Both the position numbers and the translations under genes were made by a program. Source: Cyanobacteriota bacterium SRBZ.bins.94.201705 (GTDB lineage: Bacteria > Cyanobacteriota > Cyanobacteriia > Cyanobacteriales > Cyanobacteriaceae). From it: a stretch of 34,567 nucleotides of DNA. The DNA lies in the NCBI GenBank assembly GCA_030549855.1, contig JAUQQP010000013.1, positions 1 through 34,567 of the forward strand. The letters are read 5' to 3'. This document shows positions 1-8,477 of the stretch, in pieces (position 1 is the stretch's first letter; the number at the start of each line of letters is the position of its first letter). The notes beneath the pieces are model-generated. The model did no database searches. It was not told the DNA's origin and saw only the letters and a program-made list of their open reading frames with translations.

Positions 1-58
1 CATTTGTAGTTAGATAAAATTACTACATGTATTGATGAAAAAGCTGCCATAATACAGG

Positions 59-304
59 TTACTGCGAATCATCATTGTATACAACAATGTCTGCAAAACC
101 AATAATGGGGGGTGAAGCAACGGCGACTTGTGTAGCGGATTCTATTTTACATACATGGAAAATCCCATCACTGTTTTGAAGGGAATTGGACAAATTAGAG
201 AGTTTCTCCTCGCCGCGGATAAAGGCAGAATAAGGGAATAACTGGTCTATTTCACAGGAGGGTTGTGCTAAAGTAGACCTTTGAGGGCTTTTACTGGGGT
301 AACA
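59..304 (-). pseudogene. Possible C-terminal gene remnant
   Basis: On the minus strand a stop-free run of 81 codons ends in TAA at 59-61. The frame is closed upstream by a TAA at 305-307, and no ATG or well-placed RBS is present. The predicted peptide is protein-like, mixed polar and hydrophobic, and ends in VVYNDDSQ. I recognise no family. Lack of a start, and stops in all frames upstream, point to a truncated 3' end of a decayed gene. A chance open frame of this length cannot be excluded. Confidence 0.3.
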
Positions 305-1120
305 TTACTCATAGGCCATTTGCCTTCCCTAGGGATTTCTTTTCCCATTATTAGACTATTAACATCCCCCCATCAGGGAGAATGCTGTTTGCTGCCCCAC
401 TAGTCACTCATAGGTTTTTAACTCCAACTTTTATCTTTAAAAGCCACCTAACTGTCTGACTGTCATTGCAATAATATCGGCTATAGGAGATAGTACCACC
501 GCCAAAGCTTTTTTCCATGGTTTTCCCCGCCACCCCTATTCATCCCCTCTTTTTTAACTGTTACCTAGTCGTGTATTTTCGGAATTGTAAATTTTCGTCC
601 TTCAAAAGGCTTTTTGTTCATCCCTCCACTTCTTTGAATATATATCTTATCATCCTGCCCCTGGCACATTTACACTCTTATGACAACCTAGACTGCCGTC
701 TGCTGGTAAATTTATTTTTTCATCTAACCTCGGACACAATTACATCTTCATGGCCGTTGGTGTAGTCAATTATCTGTCTGGCTGGGAATATGTTTTTGTC
801 CAGAGGAGGTTTGTATATAGATTCGGATTAGTATTTGTGATACAAAATTTAAAAAAGGAGATTATTTGCTTCTAGAATAACAGAGTTTACCCAGAAAGGG
901 GTAAATAAAAGGAAAAATATACGAGAAAAAACTGGTTATATTTTCATAAAATGCGCCTAAATAATTGGGGCATAATTTAAAACAAAAGATGGGCTTTACA
1001 GGGTAAAAAATATTTACATTTGCATTATATAGTTACTATAAAAAAGATAAATATATTTTATTACTGTAAGATATAGGGGCTATAATTCATTACCTATGTT
1101 CATCTACATCCCAAAATAAT

Positions 1121-1447
1121 ATGATAAATCGCAATTTTTTACTGAAGAAATACCGGCAATTAAAATGCTGCAGACAACAGATATATTCCGCACTGATTTA
1201 GAACTGGACAGAGGATTATTGCCTAGCAAAAGACCCTGAGAGAAATATTCCTCTAAAGAGTATATTCCCACCATTGATAGATGTCAAGAAAAATCCTGGG
1301 CATATTATCTATATTGCCGATTATCGTACTCCGCCGGCTAAAGAAAATCGGAGGGAGAATGCCAAGACGGGATGAAGACACTCCCGGCCTATAATAGAAT
1401 ACTCTGAGTATCCCAACATGTTTGAAGATTTTGGGATTATCGTGTAA
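1121..1447 (+). pseudogene. Possible decayed gene with two in-frame stops
   Basis: One plus-strand frame starts with ATG at 1121 and runs 108 codons to TAA at 1445-1447. It is interrupted by TAG at 1199-1201 and TGA at 1373-1375. The 57-codon middle part reads as a plausible soluble protein segment (for example HIIYIADYRTPP). No family is recognised. Two point-mutation-type stops in an otherwise protein-like frame suggest a pseudogene, at low confidence. Confidence 0.28.
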
Positions 1448-1705
1448 TGAGAAAGAAATCATGCAGTCCTGTTTATTTTCCCCTTCCTAGCCGTCTGTTT
1501 CCTTAGGACTAATGTATGTATTTAATTCTCCCGTTGGTAGTAAATTCAAAGATGAAATTATCTAGGATTTTTTTCTGGGTTATGGATAAATCATATATGC
1601 AGGGATACCCCCCTTATCAGGGAGACTGTTATTGTACTGGCAGTTGATACCAAATGGCACCACAATTCCCCTCTACCATATGAGACTCCTGAAGGGGCCG
1701 TCTAA

Positions 1706-1748
1706 GAAAAAACAATGTCACCCCCGACAACATCTTATAACAGGGGGT
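1706..1748 (-). terminator. Candidate terminator downstream of tRNA-Arg
   Basis: Read on the minus strand, ACCCCC (1748-1743) can pair with GGGGGT (1725-1720). A run of six T follows (opposite A at 1707-1712). It lies about 85 nt past the tRNA-Arg 3' end and could terminate the tRNA transcript. The 17-nt loop is long for a factor-independent terminator, so confidence is moderate to low. Confidence 0.4.
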
Positions 1749-1787
1749 AATGCTGACAATCTGCTGACAAACTTATACTTGATTTAC
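1736..1787 (-). repeat. tRNA-flanking 52-nt repeat, left copy
   Basis: On the minus strand this block begins 44 nt after the 3' end of tRNA-Arg. It matches the block 44 nt after tRNA-Pro (31755-31806) at 47 of 52 positions with no gap. Its core holds TTTGTCAGCA followed by ATTGTCAGCA, i.e. two direct TTGTCAGCA repeats 11 nt apart. The far end (CCCTGTTATA) runs into a hairpin. It may be an integrase arm-type site of a tRNA-targeting element or a tRNA trailer module. Confidence 0.85.
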
Positions 1788-1831
1788 TAGCCAGATAGCC
1801 AAGAATATTGGCTTTTAGACGAAAAGGCCCA

Positions 1832-1905
1832 CGGGCACGGAGGGACTCGAACCCCCGACCTGCTGATCCGTAGTCAGCCGCTCTAATCCACTAAGCTACG
1901 CGCCC
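1832..1905 (-). tRNA. tRNA-Arg (anticodon ACG)
   Basis: A full cloverleaf can be drawn on the minus strand. The acceptor stem is GGGCGCG with CGTGCCC and discriminator G. The anticodon stem GCTGA/TCAGC encloses the loop CTACGGA with anticodon ACG, read as inosine-CG for CGN arginine codons. The T arm carries GGTTCGAGTCC. No CCA is encoded, as is common in cyanobacteria. A promoter-like pair of boxes lies just upstream. Confidence 0.95.
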
Positions 1906-1924
1906 TTGTGAGGGACACCTAGTT

Positions 1925-1953
1925 ATTGTATCACATCCGGGGGACAATTGCAA
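1925..1953 (-). promoter_or_regulatory. Sigma70-type promoter of tRNA-Arg
   Basis: On the minus strand TTGCAA (1953-1948) and TACAAT (1930-1925) are separated by 17 nt. The -10 box lies about 19 nt before the tRNA-Arg 5' end. The spacing and sequence fit a housekeeping promoter for the tRNA. Confidence 0.6.
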
Positions 1954-1959
1954 GGGGAT

Positions 1960-2394
1960 TCAGAGAAAATTGAGCATATATCCCAAAGTTGTCATAGTTA
2001 TTAGCCAAGGAAAAATCCAGAAGAGGGATTCCCAAAGTCTAGAGATGATTCTTTCTTTCCAGTTGGGGGAGTCGGGGTGGAAGATATGACGGTATCCCCT
2101 GTAGAGAATGAAGGTGAAAACCCATCCCAACAGTTTGGCAATCCAGTCGTACTCTGGGGGGTATAATAGTATTGAAACCGACAAGAGTTGTAAAATGACA
2201 CTAAGACAAAAGAAGGTGGCAAGGGGTAGATTCAACAGCATTGGTAGAAAAATCGACTCTGCCCCAATTGCCATGCTGATGTGGTAGACTATAACCCAGA
2301 AGAGGAACCACAGGGTGTTGTTTATTATTTTGTTTTTGTTTAGACTCCTGGTTAGGGTTATCTTTGATTTAATTAAACTCAGTTTGTTGCTCAT
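1960..2394 (-). CDS. Hypothetical multi-pass membrane protein
   Basis: This 144-residue protein is not a family I recognise. It has a short basic, polar N terminus. Four hydrophobic stretches follow, near residues 28-46, 48-78, 85-98 and 122-142, so it is probably an inner-membrane protein. The ATG at 2394 is preceded by AAGAGGAG five bases upstream, a strong ribosome site. The gene overlaps the last 26 nt of the upstream glycosyltransferase gene in another frame, so the two are very likely co-transcribed and translationally coupled. By context it may assist lipid-linked sugar transfer or cell-envelope work, but this is only guilt by association. The ORF is intact and ends shortly before the tRNA-Arg promoter. 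Confidence 0.7.
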   Translation of the reverse strand: MSNKLSLIKSKITLTRSLNKNKIINNTLWFLFWVIVYHISMAIGAESIFLPMLLNLPLATFFCLSVILQLLSVSILLYPPEYDWIAKLLGWVFTFILYRGYRHIFHPDSPNWKERIISRLWESLFWIFPWLITMTTLGYMLNFL

Positions 2395-4051
2395 TTTTCT
2401 CCTCTTGGGGTTTTAATAGGACAAATTCTGACTCATCATCTCCAATGGCTTCAAAGCAAAAGCCATTAATTTTATGACATTGCCTTGGAGAAAGTTGGCG
2501 AGAAGATTGCAACTCATCTAAACGCTTCTTTGGGATTAAAAGATAAGTTTTTTGGTTTATTATTTGACTTACCTCTTCCCATTCAAAGGTTGGTATATGT
2601 CTTTGGCTGTAAAAGTTAAGACTGGGCCTTTCATATTCAAAATTAATATACAGTCGCTTGTCTACTGGGACATTTTTCCTGATTAATTCTGCTACTGGTT
2701 TAACTGCAAATGCCTCGTTTAACTCCCATAGCCAATAGGCAGATGAAATGAAGACTAATAAGGAAATAAACATGCCCCAAAATAAAACGGCTATGAATTG
2801 TTCATCTCTCCGTTGTAGGAGAATAGCTACAGACAGGAAGGTTATAGACAATAGAATTAGGTTAACCAAAATATGTTTCCCCTCCGGTTGGGTTAAGAGA
2901 AAATAAATCATTCCCCCCACTGTTGCCAGGGTTAGGGTGAAGAAAAATTGACTCCAAAGAGGAGGGTATGGCTGAGAGGAGGGGAGATTTTTGGTTTCGG
3001 CTAACGCCACTGCCGTTGTTATCGCCAAGAAGGGGTATATGGGAAGGATATACCATGGCAGTTTAGTTTGCATTAGGGAAATGGCAACCAGAAAGGGGAT
3101 GATGGTGGAAAGAATGAGTCTACCCCAACTCCAGTTACGATACTCCCAAGCCTGTCTAATACCCCAAAGAGAAAGAAAAAGCCAGGGATGGTAATACTTT
3201 GCCAATTCCAGCAAATAATACCAGACTGCCCCACTATTTCCCTCCACCACCCGGAAAATCCTATTGAGGGATTGATGTTGTATAGCAGTTCTTATATATT
3301 GTTCACCGTAGTACAAATATTGGGCACTATACCAGGAAACAGATGGTAATATCCCTAGAATCACCCCACCCCAAAAATAAAATGAGGTGGCTAGTCTGGG
3401 GGTATCCCAAGTGATATACAACAAGCCTATTCCCCCAAGAAGAATAGCCACCATCCACCCCTTAGTCAAACAAAGGAGACTCAAACTAATACCAACCCCA
3501 TAACTCCACCGTAAGTCTCGTCTAGTTTTTAGCAGACAGAGAAACAGTAGTACTTCAAAACATAGTACAGCCCCATCTAACATGGCTAAACGCCCATGTC
3601 TTACCACTGGCAGGGTAGTAAGATAGACTAGGGCGGAAAAAAGGGCATAATAGCGGGGTATAAACAATTCCCTCACCATTAGGTATAATAGGGGCACTGA
3701 CAATGCGGTTAAAGAGGCACCTACAATACGGCTAGAGAATTCACTTACCCCCAGAAAACTGTAGGCTATGGCTGTCAGGGTATGAATCAAAGGAGGCTTA
3801 TTCAGATATGGTTGCTGCCAGAGGGTGGGAAATAGCCATTGCCAGTGGGAAAAAGAAGACTCGTATATCTCCCTTGCTACTTGCGCAAATGTGCCTTCAT
3901 CCCAGTCTCTCAGTGGCAGACTCCCCAAATTGTGGCAGAATAAAACTAGTGCCGCCAACAACAGGAGAAAAAAATAAAGGCATTCCCACCAATATTCTCT
4001 CGATTTTAGCCGATAATGGGGGATTTCCCAGGCAAATATCTGACGGTTCAT
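2369..4051 (-). CDS. Glycosyltransferase family 39 (ArnT/PMT-like) membrane protein
   Basis: This 560-residue integral membrane protein is probably a GT-C fold enzyme that moves a sugar from a polyprenyl-phosphate donor to a lipid or protein at the outer face of the membrane. The first transmembrane helix (about residues 25-45) is followed by the loop LRDWDEGTFAQVAREI. Its Asp-rich DWDEG motif and following helix are the hallmark of GT39/ArnT catalytic loops. Eight or more further hydrophobic helices follow to about residue 440. A soluble C-terminal part of about 110 residues contains NFEYERPSLNFYSQR, typical of bacterial members. The acceptor cannot be told from sequence. The gene overlaps the small membrane-protein gene downstream by 26 nt. 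Family call strong, substrate unknown. Confidence 0.88.
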   Translation of the reverse strand: MNRQIFAWEIPHYRLKSREYWWECLYFFLLLLAALVLFCHNLGSLPLRDWDEGTFAQVAREIYESSFSHWQWLFPTLWQQPYLNKPPLIHTLTAIAYSFLGVSEFSSRIVGASLTALSVPLLYLMVRELFIPRYYALFSALVYLTTLPVVRHGRLAMLDGAVLCFEVLLFLCLLKTRRDLRWSYGVGISLSLLCLTKGWMVAILLGGIGLLYITWDTPRLATSFYFWGGVILGILPSVSWYSAQYLYYGEQYIRTAIQHQSLNRIFRVVEGNSGAVWYYLLELAKYYHPWLFLSLWGIRQAWEYRNWSWGRLILSTIIPFLVAISLMQTKLPWYILPIYPFLAITTAVALAETKNLPSSQPYPPLWSQFFFTLTLATVGGMIYFLLTQPEGKHILVNLILLSITFLSVAILLQRRDEQFIAVLFWGMFISLLVFISSAYWLWELNEAFAVKPVAELIRKNVPVDKRLYINFEYERPSLNFYSQRHIPTFEWEEVSQIINQKTYLLIPKKRLDELQSSRQLSPRQCHKINGFCFEAIGDDESEFVLLKPQEEKNEQQTEFN

Positions 4052-4560
4052 AATTGAACTGTTAGGGGGTACAATGGGGCAAGGTTTATTTTACCTCCCT
4101 CTAGGGGGATTCTGGTTTACCAACCACTACTACAACTAGTCAGTTATCCGGGTAGAATCTCTCTTGCCCTACAACTTCTATCATATCTTGCAAGACCTAT
4201 AGGTGAGACTTTACAACAGTAAGGGTTTACAATTATAAAATCCTACAGTGCCCGCATGCCGAAATGATTTCTTTCCCGGTGGCTTGATAGGGAGATAACA
4301 GGAATATAACAATTAGACTTTTGTAACAAAAAAGGTCTACGGTGAGATTATAACACCTTTCAAGAGAAGATAGTGTAATTCTAACACCTCTAGTGGTGGC
4401 CGAAGGCTGCGGTGGGGATACTCCAACAGTTTTACCAATCCACAACTGCCAACAGAGCAATTGTAATAATTCTACTTGTCCGGGGCAGTAGTAAGATTCT
4501 AACAATACTGACAAAAAGAGGGTAGGGGATTTTATCATCTGTTAGCCTAAGACAGGGATT
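4052..4560. other. Spacer without a convincing gene
   Basis: A stretch of about 500 bases between mscS and the glycosyltransferase gene. A 101-codon minus-strand frame (4233-4538) is open but has no RBS, unusual composition and no recognisable family. Loosely repeated short motifs of the form (A/G)ATT-N-TAACA recur (for example near 4310, 4346, 4377 and 4497). They resemble those in the spacer at 11-12.3 kb. Confidence 0.5.
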
Positions 4561-5409
4561 CTAGCATTTTTGCCAGTCCGAATGAATGGCTCGGATGGGA
4601 TGGGGTAAAATAATAGAGGCTTCTTCTAGGGCTTTTTTGATGGCAATAATGGCCTTTGTTTGAATTCTCCTCACGGTTTTTTGTTGTGGAGCCGTCCAGT
4701 ATCTTATCACAAGTTGGACAGCACCGTCGCCAAAACCCACTACATCCACCTCTGGCGGAGGATTATCTACTATCCCCTCTATATCCCCCACTACCCTTAG
4801 AAGTAACTGTTGTGTTTCTTCCAGGTTGGTGTTATAATCAAGCTCCAATTCTATGTCTGTGCGACGGTGTTCAAACCCAGTCCTTACCAAGACTGAATTG
4901 GTAAAAAGGGTAGCATTAGGTATCAGAATTTTCTCTCCTTGATAAGTGCGAATAGTTGTGGTTCTAATGTCAATATGATCTACTAACCCTTGATAACCTT
5001 CAACAGCAATTTCATCTCCTACAGAAAAAGGCTCTTGTAATAATATTAACACCCCAGCGAGAAAGTTTTTTAGAATATCCTGAAAAGCAAAGCCCACTAC
5101 TACTGAACTAAGTCCCAGTGTACCGAAAAAATAACCCATATTCAAGTCTGGGAAAACAACTACTAACGCCAGAATAAACCCCAACACCCAAATTCCCAAC
5201 CCAGCCGTTTTCCTAAATAGAATCTGCAGAGAGGTACTTTTAACTGTTTTATATGCTATCTTTTGCACCAGAGTTTCCACCCATTCCGCCATGTATCTTG
5301 TCAACAGCAAAACTATTATTCCTGCCAATAGCTTGGGCAAATAGCCGACAGCAGTTGTCAGCATTTTCTCAAAGCCTGCCAGAATCATCTGGGGTATTCT
5401 CTCAAACAT
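4561..5409 (-). CDS. MscS-family mechanosensitive ion channel
   Basis: This 282-residue protein matches small-conductance mechanosensitive channels, which open under membrane tension and let solutes out during hypo-osmotic shock. There are three transmembrane segments, near residues 20-40, 67-87 and 92-124. The third is the Gly/Ala-rich pore helix, leading into FQDILKNFLAGVLILLQEPF and then GDEI, the standard junction to the beta domain. The cytoplasmic domain includes the typical run TTTIRTYQGEKILIPNATLF. Length is close to the classic MscS size, with no extra N-terminal domain. It starts 3 nt after the hemW stop, with GAGAGAAGA just upstream inside the hemW end, so it is the second gene of a hemW-mscS transcription unit. 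The functional link to hemW is unclear. Confidence 0.92.
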   Translation of the reverse strand: MFERIPQMILAGFEKMLTTAVGYLPKLLAGIIVLLLTRYMAEWVETLVQKIAYKTVKSTSLQILFRKTAGLGIWVLGFILALVVVFPDLNMGYFFGTLGLSSVVVGFAFQDILKNFLAGVLILLQEPFSVGDEIAVEGYQGLVDHIDIRTTTIRTYQGEKILIPNATLFTNSVLVRTGFEHRRTDIELELDYNTNLEETQQLLLRVVGDIEGIVDNPPPEVDVVGFGDGAVQLVIRYWTAPQQKTVRRIQTKAIIAIKKALEEASIILPHPIRAIHSDWQKC

Positions 5410-5412
5410 AAT

Positions 5413-6600
5413 TTATCTTCTCTCGTGAGAAAATTCGGCAAAAATTGTAGCCAAAATGGTGTTAGAATACAAAAAGCCGAGGGGGGATGCCAGGCGGATT
5501 TGGCCTTTATTGTCATCTAGAATGACCAATTTTTCTCGGAGAAAATGCTGAAGGGAATGAACAAGTTTTCTGACATATTCTTGGCCATATTCAGCCTCTA
5601 AGTTGGCCAAATTCACCCCCTTTGTGAGTCTTAAACCTAGCATCAAGGTTTCCAAAAATCTGTCAGTATCAGAAAGAGGAGGAATGTCCAAAATACCTCC
5701 TTTTCTCTCGTAGTCTGCCACCCAGGCATAATATTTTTGACGGGTACGAGGACGAGTAAATCGGATATTATCAGTATAACTGGCGGCACCCATGCCAAAA
5801 CCATAGTAGGGTTGATTCAACCAATAAACCTGATTGTGTCGACACTGGTAGCCAGGTTTGGCATAATTAGAAATCTCATAGTGATGATAGCCAGCAGCCT
5901 TCAGTGTTGCCACCGCCAGACAGTACATTTTTGCAGTGGTTTCCTCTGGCGGCAGTGGTTTTTTTCCTGCCTGGTATTTTTTGCCAAATACTGTTGTAGG
6001 CTCCAGTACTAGATCATAACAGGATATATGTTTGGGTTGTAATTCAATAGCCTTTTCCAGAGACTGTTGCCAGTCGTCGAGGGTTTGACAAGGCAAGCCG
6101 GAAATCAAATCCAAACCCCAATTGTCAAAGTCGGCGCGATGAATGTCATCTATTGCCTGTTGAATATCTTTGAGACGATGACTTCTTCCTATAATTTGTA
6201 ACAAGTTATCCTGAAAGGCTTGTACTCCTAAACTGAGTCTATTGATTCCCAAAGACTTGTATCTTTTTAGTCTATTTATATCAAAAGTAGCTGGGTCTAT
6301 TTCTATAGATATTTCTGCCCGATTGCTAATACCAAAATGTTGAGAGAGGGTATCCAGGATTTTAGCCAGGCCTTCCAGGTACAGCAAAGACGGTGTGCCT
6401 CCTCCAAAGAAGATAGTGTCTAAAGAGGGAGTGTTTTTAGAAGTAGCCCTGATTTCTCGACACAGAAAGTCAACATACTCTTCCTGGAGGGATAAGTAAA
6501 TGTATGCCCCATTATCCCCCAATACGGTAATGGGAAAGTCACAATAAAAACAACGACGGCGACAAAAGGGTATGTGAATATAGGCGGCATTTATGCTCAT
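5413..6600 (-). CDS. hemW: HemW-like radical SAM heme chaperone
   Basis: This 395-residue protein belongs to the HemN/HemW radical SAM family. Cys13, Cys17 and Cys20 (CRRRCFYC) form the CX3CX2C site for the 4Fe-4S cluster that cleaves S-adenosylmethionine, followed by FFGGGTPSLL. The lack of the N-terminal region of true HemN and the single-Phe CFYCDF motif place it with HemW, a heme-binding chaperone, rather than with coproporphyrinogen dehydrogenase. The oxygen-dependent oxidase hemF is elsewhere in the window (25174-26199). I place the start at the ATG at 6600, with GGGGGAT upstream. The frame stays open to 6999, but that part is low-complexity, non-homologous and antisense to ccmK3. mscS follows after 3 nt. 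Confidence 0.88.
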   Translation of the reverse strand: MSINAAYIHIPFCRRRCFYCDFPITVLGDNGAYIYLSLQEEYVDFLCREIRATSKNTPSLDTIFFGGGTPSLLYLEGLAKILDTLSQHFGISNRAEISIEIDPATFDINRLKRYKSLGINRLSLGVQAFQDNLLQIIGRSHRLKDIQQAIDDIHRADFDNWGLDLISGLPCQTLDDWQQSLEKAIELQPKHISCYDLVLEPTTVFGKKYQAGKKPLPPEETTAKMYCLAVATLKAAGYHHYEISNYAKPGYQCRHNQVYWLNQPYYGFGMGAASYTDNIRFTRPRTRQKYYAWVADYERKGGILDIPPLSDTDRFLETLMLGLRLTKGVNLANLEAEYGQEYVRKLVHSLQHFLREKLVILDDNKGQIRLASPLGFLYSNTILATIFAEFSHERR

Positions 6601-6817
6601 TTGTATCCCCCAATGGTAACCGTATTTAGGTAAGTAAAAGAGAAAGACTGTGAAACAAAATGTAACTGACTTACTGGGGAGAAAAGAGGAAAATAATAAG
6701 AGCAAATAGGAAGGATAATAAACTTTTATCAGGGGATTAAAACTAGTATTCCCTGAAGACAGCCAAAAAGTGATAAGATAACTAGTAGGCAAGGGAAAAT
6801 CTGAAAAGAAAGAATCA

Positions 6818-7126
6818 ATGCCTGAGGCAGTAGGAGTAATCCAAACGGTGGGGTTTCCTGCCATCTTGGCGGCAGCAGACGCAGTAGTAAAGGCGGCTCG
6901 TGTTACACTTGTACAATTCGAGCTAGCCGAGAGAGGCGAGTTTCTGATAGCCTTCAGAGGGCCAGTTTCGGAAGTCCAAAGGGCGATGGAAGCCGGCATT
7001 GAAGCGGGCAGTAAGGTCTATGGCGGCGTAATTCAGAGCCACTACATAGTACCTAACCCCCCACCAAACGTAGTAGACGTGTTACCGATAAGATACACAG
7101 AGAAGTCGGAACCCTATCGTTTTTGA
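6818..7126 (+). CDS. ccmK3: Carboxysome shell protein CcmK3
   Basis: This 102-residue protein is a single BMC (Pfam00936-type) domain. It opens with AVGVIQTVGFPAILAAADA and continues with a GRPVSEV-like segment and the HYIVPNPPPNVVDVLP signature. The region that lines the central pore in CcmK2 (KIGS) reads ERGE here (residues 38-41), the feature that separates CcmK3 from CcmK1/2. CcmK3 is known to work mainly in mixed hexamers with CcmK4. The gene lies 64 nt upstream of ccmK4, away from a main ccmK2-L-M-N operon, which is the usual satellite layout in beta-cyanobacteria. AAGAAAG precedes the ATG. The next gene upstream, hemW, is divergent. Confidence 0.92.
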   Translation: MPEAVGVIQTVGFPAILAAADAVVKAARVTLVQFELAERGEFLIAFRGPVSEVQRAMEAGIEAGSKVYGGVIQSHYIVPNPPPNVVDVLPIRYTEKSEPYRF

Positions 7127-7190
7127 CAGGGACGATATTGCCTATTATAGTATCTAGTTTTAAGATTATATCAGGGAGGAAAGAGAATAT

Positions 7191-7544
7191 ATGCCATCTC
7201 AAGCCGCAGTAGGCTCCATTGAGACTAGAGGGTTTCCTGGGGTTTTAGCCGCCGCCGACGCCATGGTAAAGGCGGGGAGGGTTACCCTAGTAGGTTATAT
7301 TCGCGCTGGTAGTGCCCGTTTTACCGTAAATATTCGTGGGGATGTCTCCGAGGTAAAAAGGGCGGTGGAAGCTGGGATTGAGGCTGTTAAACGCACCGAG
7401 GGGGCCATTTTAGAGTCTTGGGTTATCATCCCCCGCCCTCATGAAAACGTATGTGCTGTACTACCTATCGACTACACAGAGGCAGTTGAGCCCTACCGTC
7501 AAGCCGTTGAGGGGATTGCCTTACCTGGCAATGGACGTCGTTAA
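7191..7544 (+). CDS. ccmK4: Carboxysome shell protein CcmK4
   Basis: This 117-residue BMC-domain protein begins [31 protein letters not shown]. Its pore segment RAGS (residues 38-41) is typical of CcmK4, and the end [24 protein letters not shown] is also characteristic. CcmK4 forms hexamers of the beta-carboxysome facet and, with CcmK3, tunes shell permeability, for example under changed light or CO2. A strong ribosome site (GGGAGGAAAG) lies before the ATG at 7191. It is probably co-transcribed with ccmK3. Its stop overlaps by 4 nt the end of the convergent 2TM gene, so the two transcripts must end in or through each other. Confidence 0.95.
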   Translation: MPSQAAVGSIETRGFPGVLAAADAMVKAGRVTLVGYIRAGSARFTVNIRGDVSEVKRAVEAGIEAVKRTEGAILESWVIIPRPHENVCAVLPIDYTEAVEPYRQAVEGIALPGNGRR

Positions 7545-7783
7545 TGGGAGTAGTCTGCCAAGACAGTTATATACAACAGGTGTATTCCTAAAATAACACT
7601 CCAGCCGAGGGTAAAGGGGGTTGTCCATACCCATTCGGGGTGGTTGAGATTGTGGAAAAACCACACCCCCGAGTTGACTGCCAAAAACAGTGCGGTATGG
7701 ACAGCAAAGTTCATTCTATCATCTAACTTCCGGTAGGCTGGATCGTTTTTCCTGTCTGGTTTTCTCGGCCAACGGGGCGGCAT
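7541..7783 (-). CDS. 2TM-domain small membrane protein
   Basis: This 80-residue protein has a basic, Pro-rich N terminus ([23 protein letters not shown]). Two hydrophobic helices follow, near residues 27-45 and 53-74, with [12 protein letters not shown] between them. The layout and the loop Trp/Pro residues match the small 2TM domain found in many cyanobacterial proteins, whose biochemical role is not known. The ATG at 7783 is preceded by AAGAAGAGAAAT. The gene converges with ccmK4 and overlaps its stop codon by 4 nt. Likely in the inner or thylakoid membrane. Confidence 0.75.
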   Translation of the reverse strand: MPPRWPRKPDRKNDPAYRKLDDRMNFAVHTALFLAVNSGVWFFHNLNHPEWVWTTPFTLGWSVILGIHLLYITVLADYSH

Positions 7784-7932
7784 ATTTCTCTTCTTTTGAA
7801 GTACTGTTTTTATGATAGCAAATTCTTGTCCAAACGTCTGATTCTTACCAGTGGAATCCTATTTTTTCCCAGCTATCCATTATCTTTATTAACTTAGCTT
7901 CTGTAAATAACCTCACTGTCTTTTTCCCTTGT

Positions 7933-8458
7933 TTAATCTTGCTTCTCTCCATCAATTCTTGGAGACCAATCAACCATCCTTTTGGGGGCAAAAGCGCGAA
8001 AAATACTAGATTCATTTAGTGGGTTAAATGCCTCTAATAATTGAAGTTTTTGGGGAGTCATTATCTGGGATGTGATTCTCTTATCCATGGCAATTAATTC
8101 AGGTTTGATAACATTGTTTTCTGGAGGCAACTCGGGTTTATAGTTGTTGATTATTGCCAGTTGGGCTTTGACAATTTTCTCTAGCTTATCGTCCACCACA
8201 AAAGCCATAATCATCTCGAAAGAATCATTCATTTCTTGGGCTTTAACTGCGGCATAATATTGCAGATGTCCGGGAATAACCTCAAATCTTTCTACCTCTT
8301 TTTCCTTCACAATTGGTGGGATAATTACACCCCCCTCCCTCCAGCATCAATATGGCTAATCTTTCGACTTTTTCCTGAGAAAAACTACCCCTTGGTATGG
8401 GGCTGTAGATACTTTCTATAAACAAAAGTACTGTTTTTAATTCCTGGGAGGCAATGAC
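7933..8458 (-). pseudogene. ParB-like partner of the adjacent ParA, apparently frameshifted
   Basis: The intact reading frame from a GTG at 8310 gives 125 residues, beginning MKEKEVERFEVIPGHLQYYA. The coding sense clearly continues upstream. The same frame reads VIIPPI before the GTG, and a second frame (about 8336-8458) reads SFSQEKVERLAILMLEGG. Removing one base from the run of six C at 8330-8335 joins them. The joined order (helical SFSQEKVERLA, then PPIV, then FEVIPGHLQYYAAVKA) matches the ParB N-terminal domain of cyanobacterial ParA/ParB-like pairs. The start is not resolved; no ATG is seen. It lies directly downstream of parA on the same strand. Either a pseudogene or a sequencing error in the homopolymer. 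Confidence 0.6.
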
Positions 8459-8477
8459 TATAATCCCATTTTTCCCA

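Larger units (their letters stand above)
1..1735. other. Gene-poor left flank with decayed-looking fragments
   Basis: No intact gene is recognisable. Several short open stretches read like protein but lack starts or are broken: minus strand 59-304, minus strand 408-518 (36 codons from an ATG), minus strand 720-827, and plus strand 1121-1447 with two internal stops. Two similar C-run/CAGGGAGA blocks occur near 366 and 1607. The pattern suggests old genes in decay beyond the tRNA-Arg. That is an inference from composition and local reading-frame quality only. Confidence 0.4.

Noticed and set aside
517-765. 82-codon plus-strand frame as a gene
   Set aside because: No ribosome site, composition dominated by Phe/Leu/Ser as in random AT-rich DNA, no family; it opposes better protein-like minus-strand fragments.
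4233-4538. 101-codon minus-strand frame as a gene
   Set aside because: No ribosome site, many Cys/Leu/Ser codons unlike neighbours, and it overlies loosely repeated DNA.
6601-6999. N-terminal extension of HemW in the same open frame
   Set aside because: Ser/Thr/Phe-rich low-complexity text, antisense to ccmK3 in part. HemW proteins start just before the CX3CX2C motif, and ATG 6600 has a GGGGGAT ribosome site.
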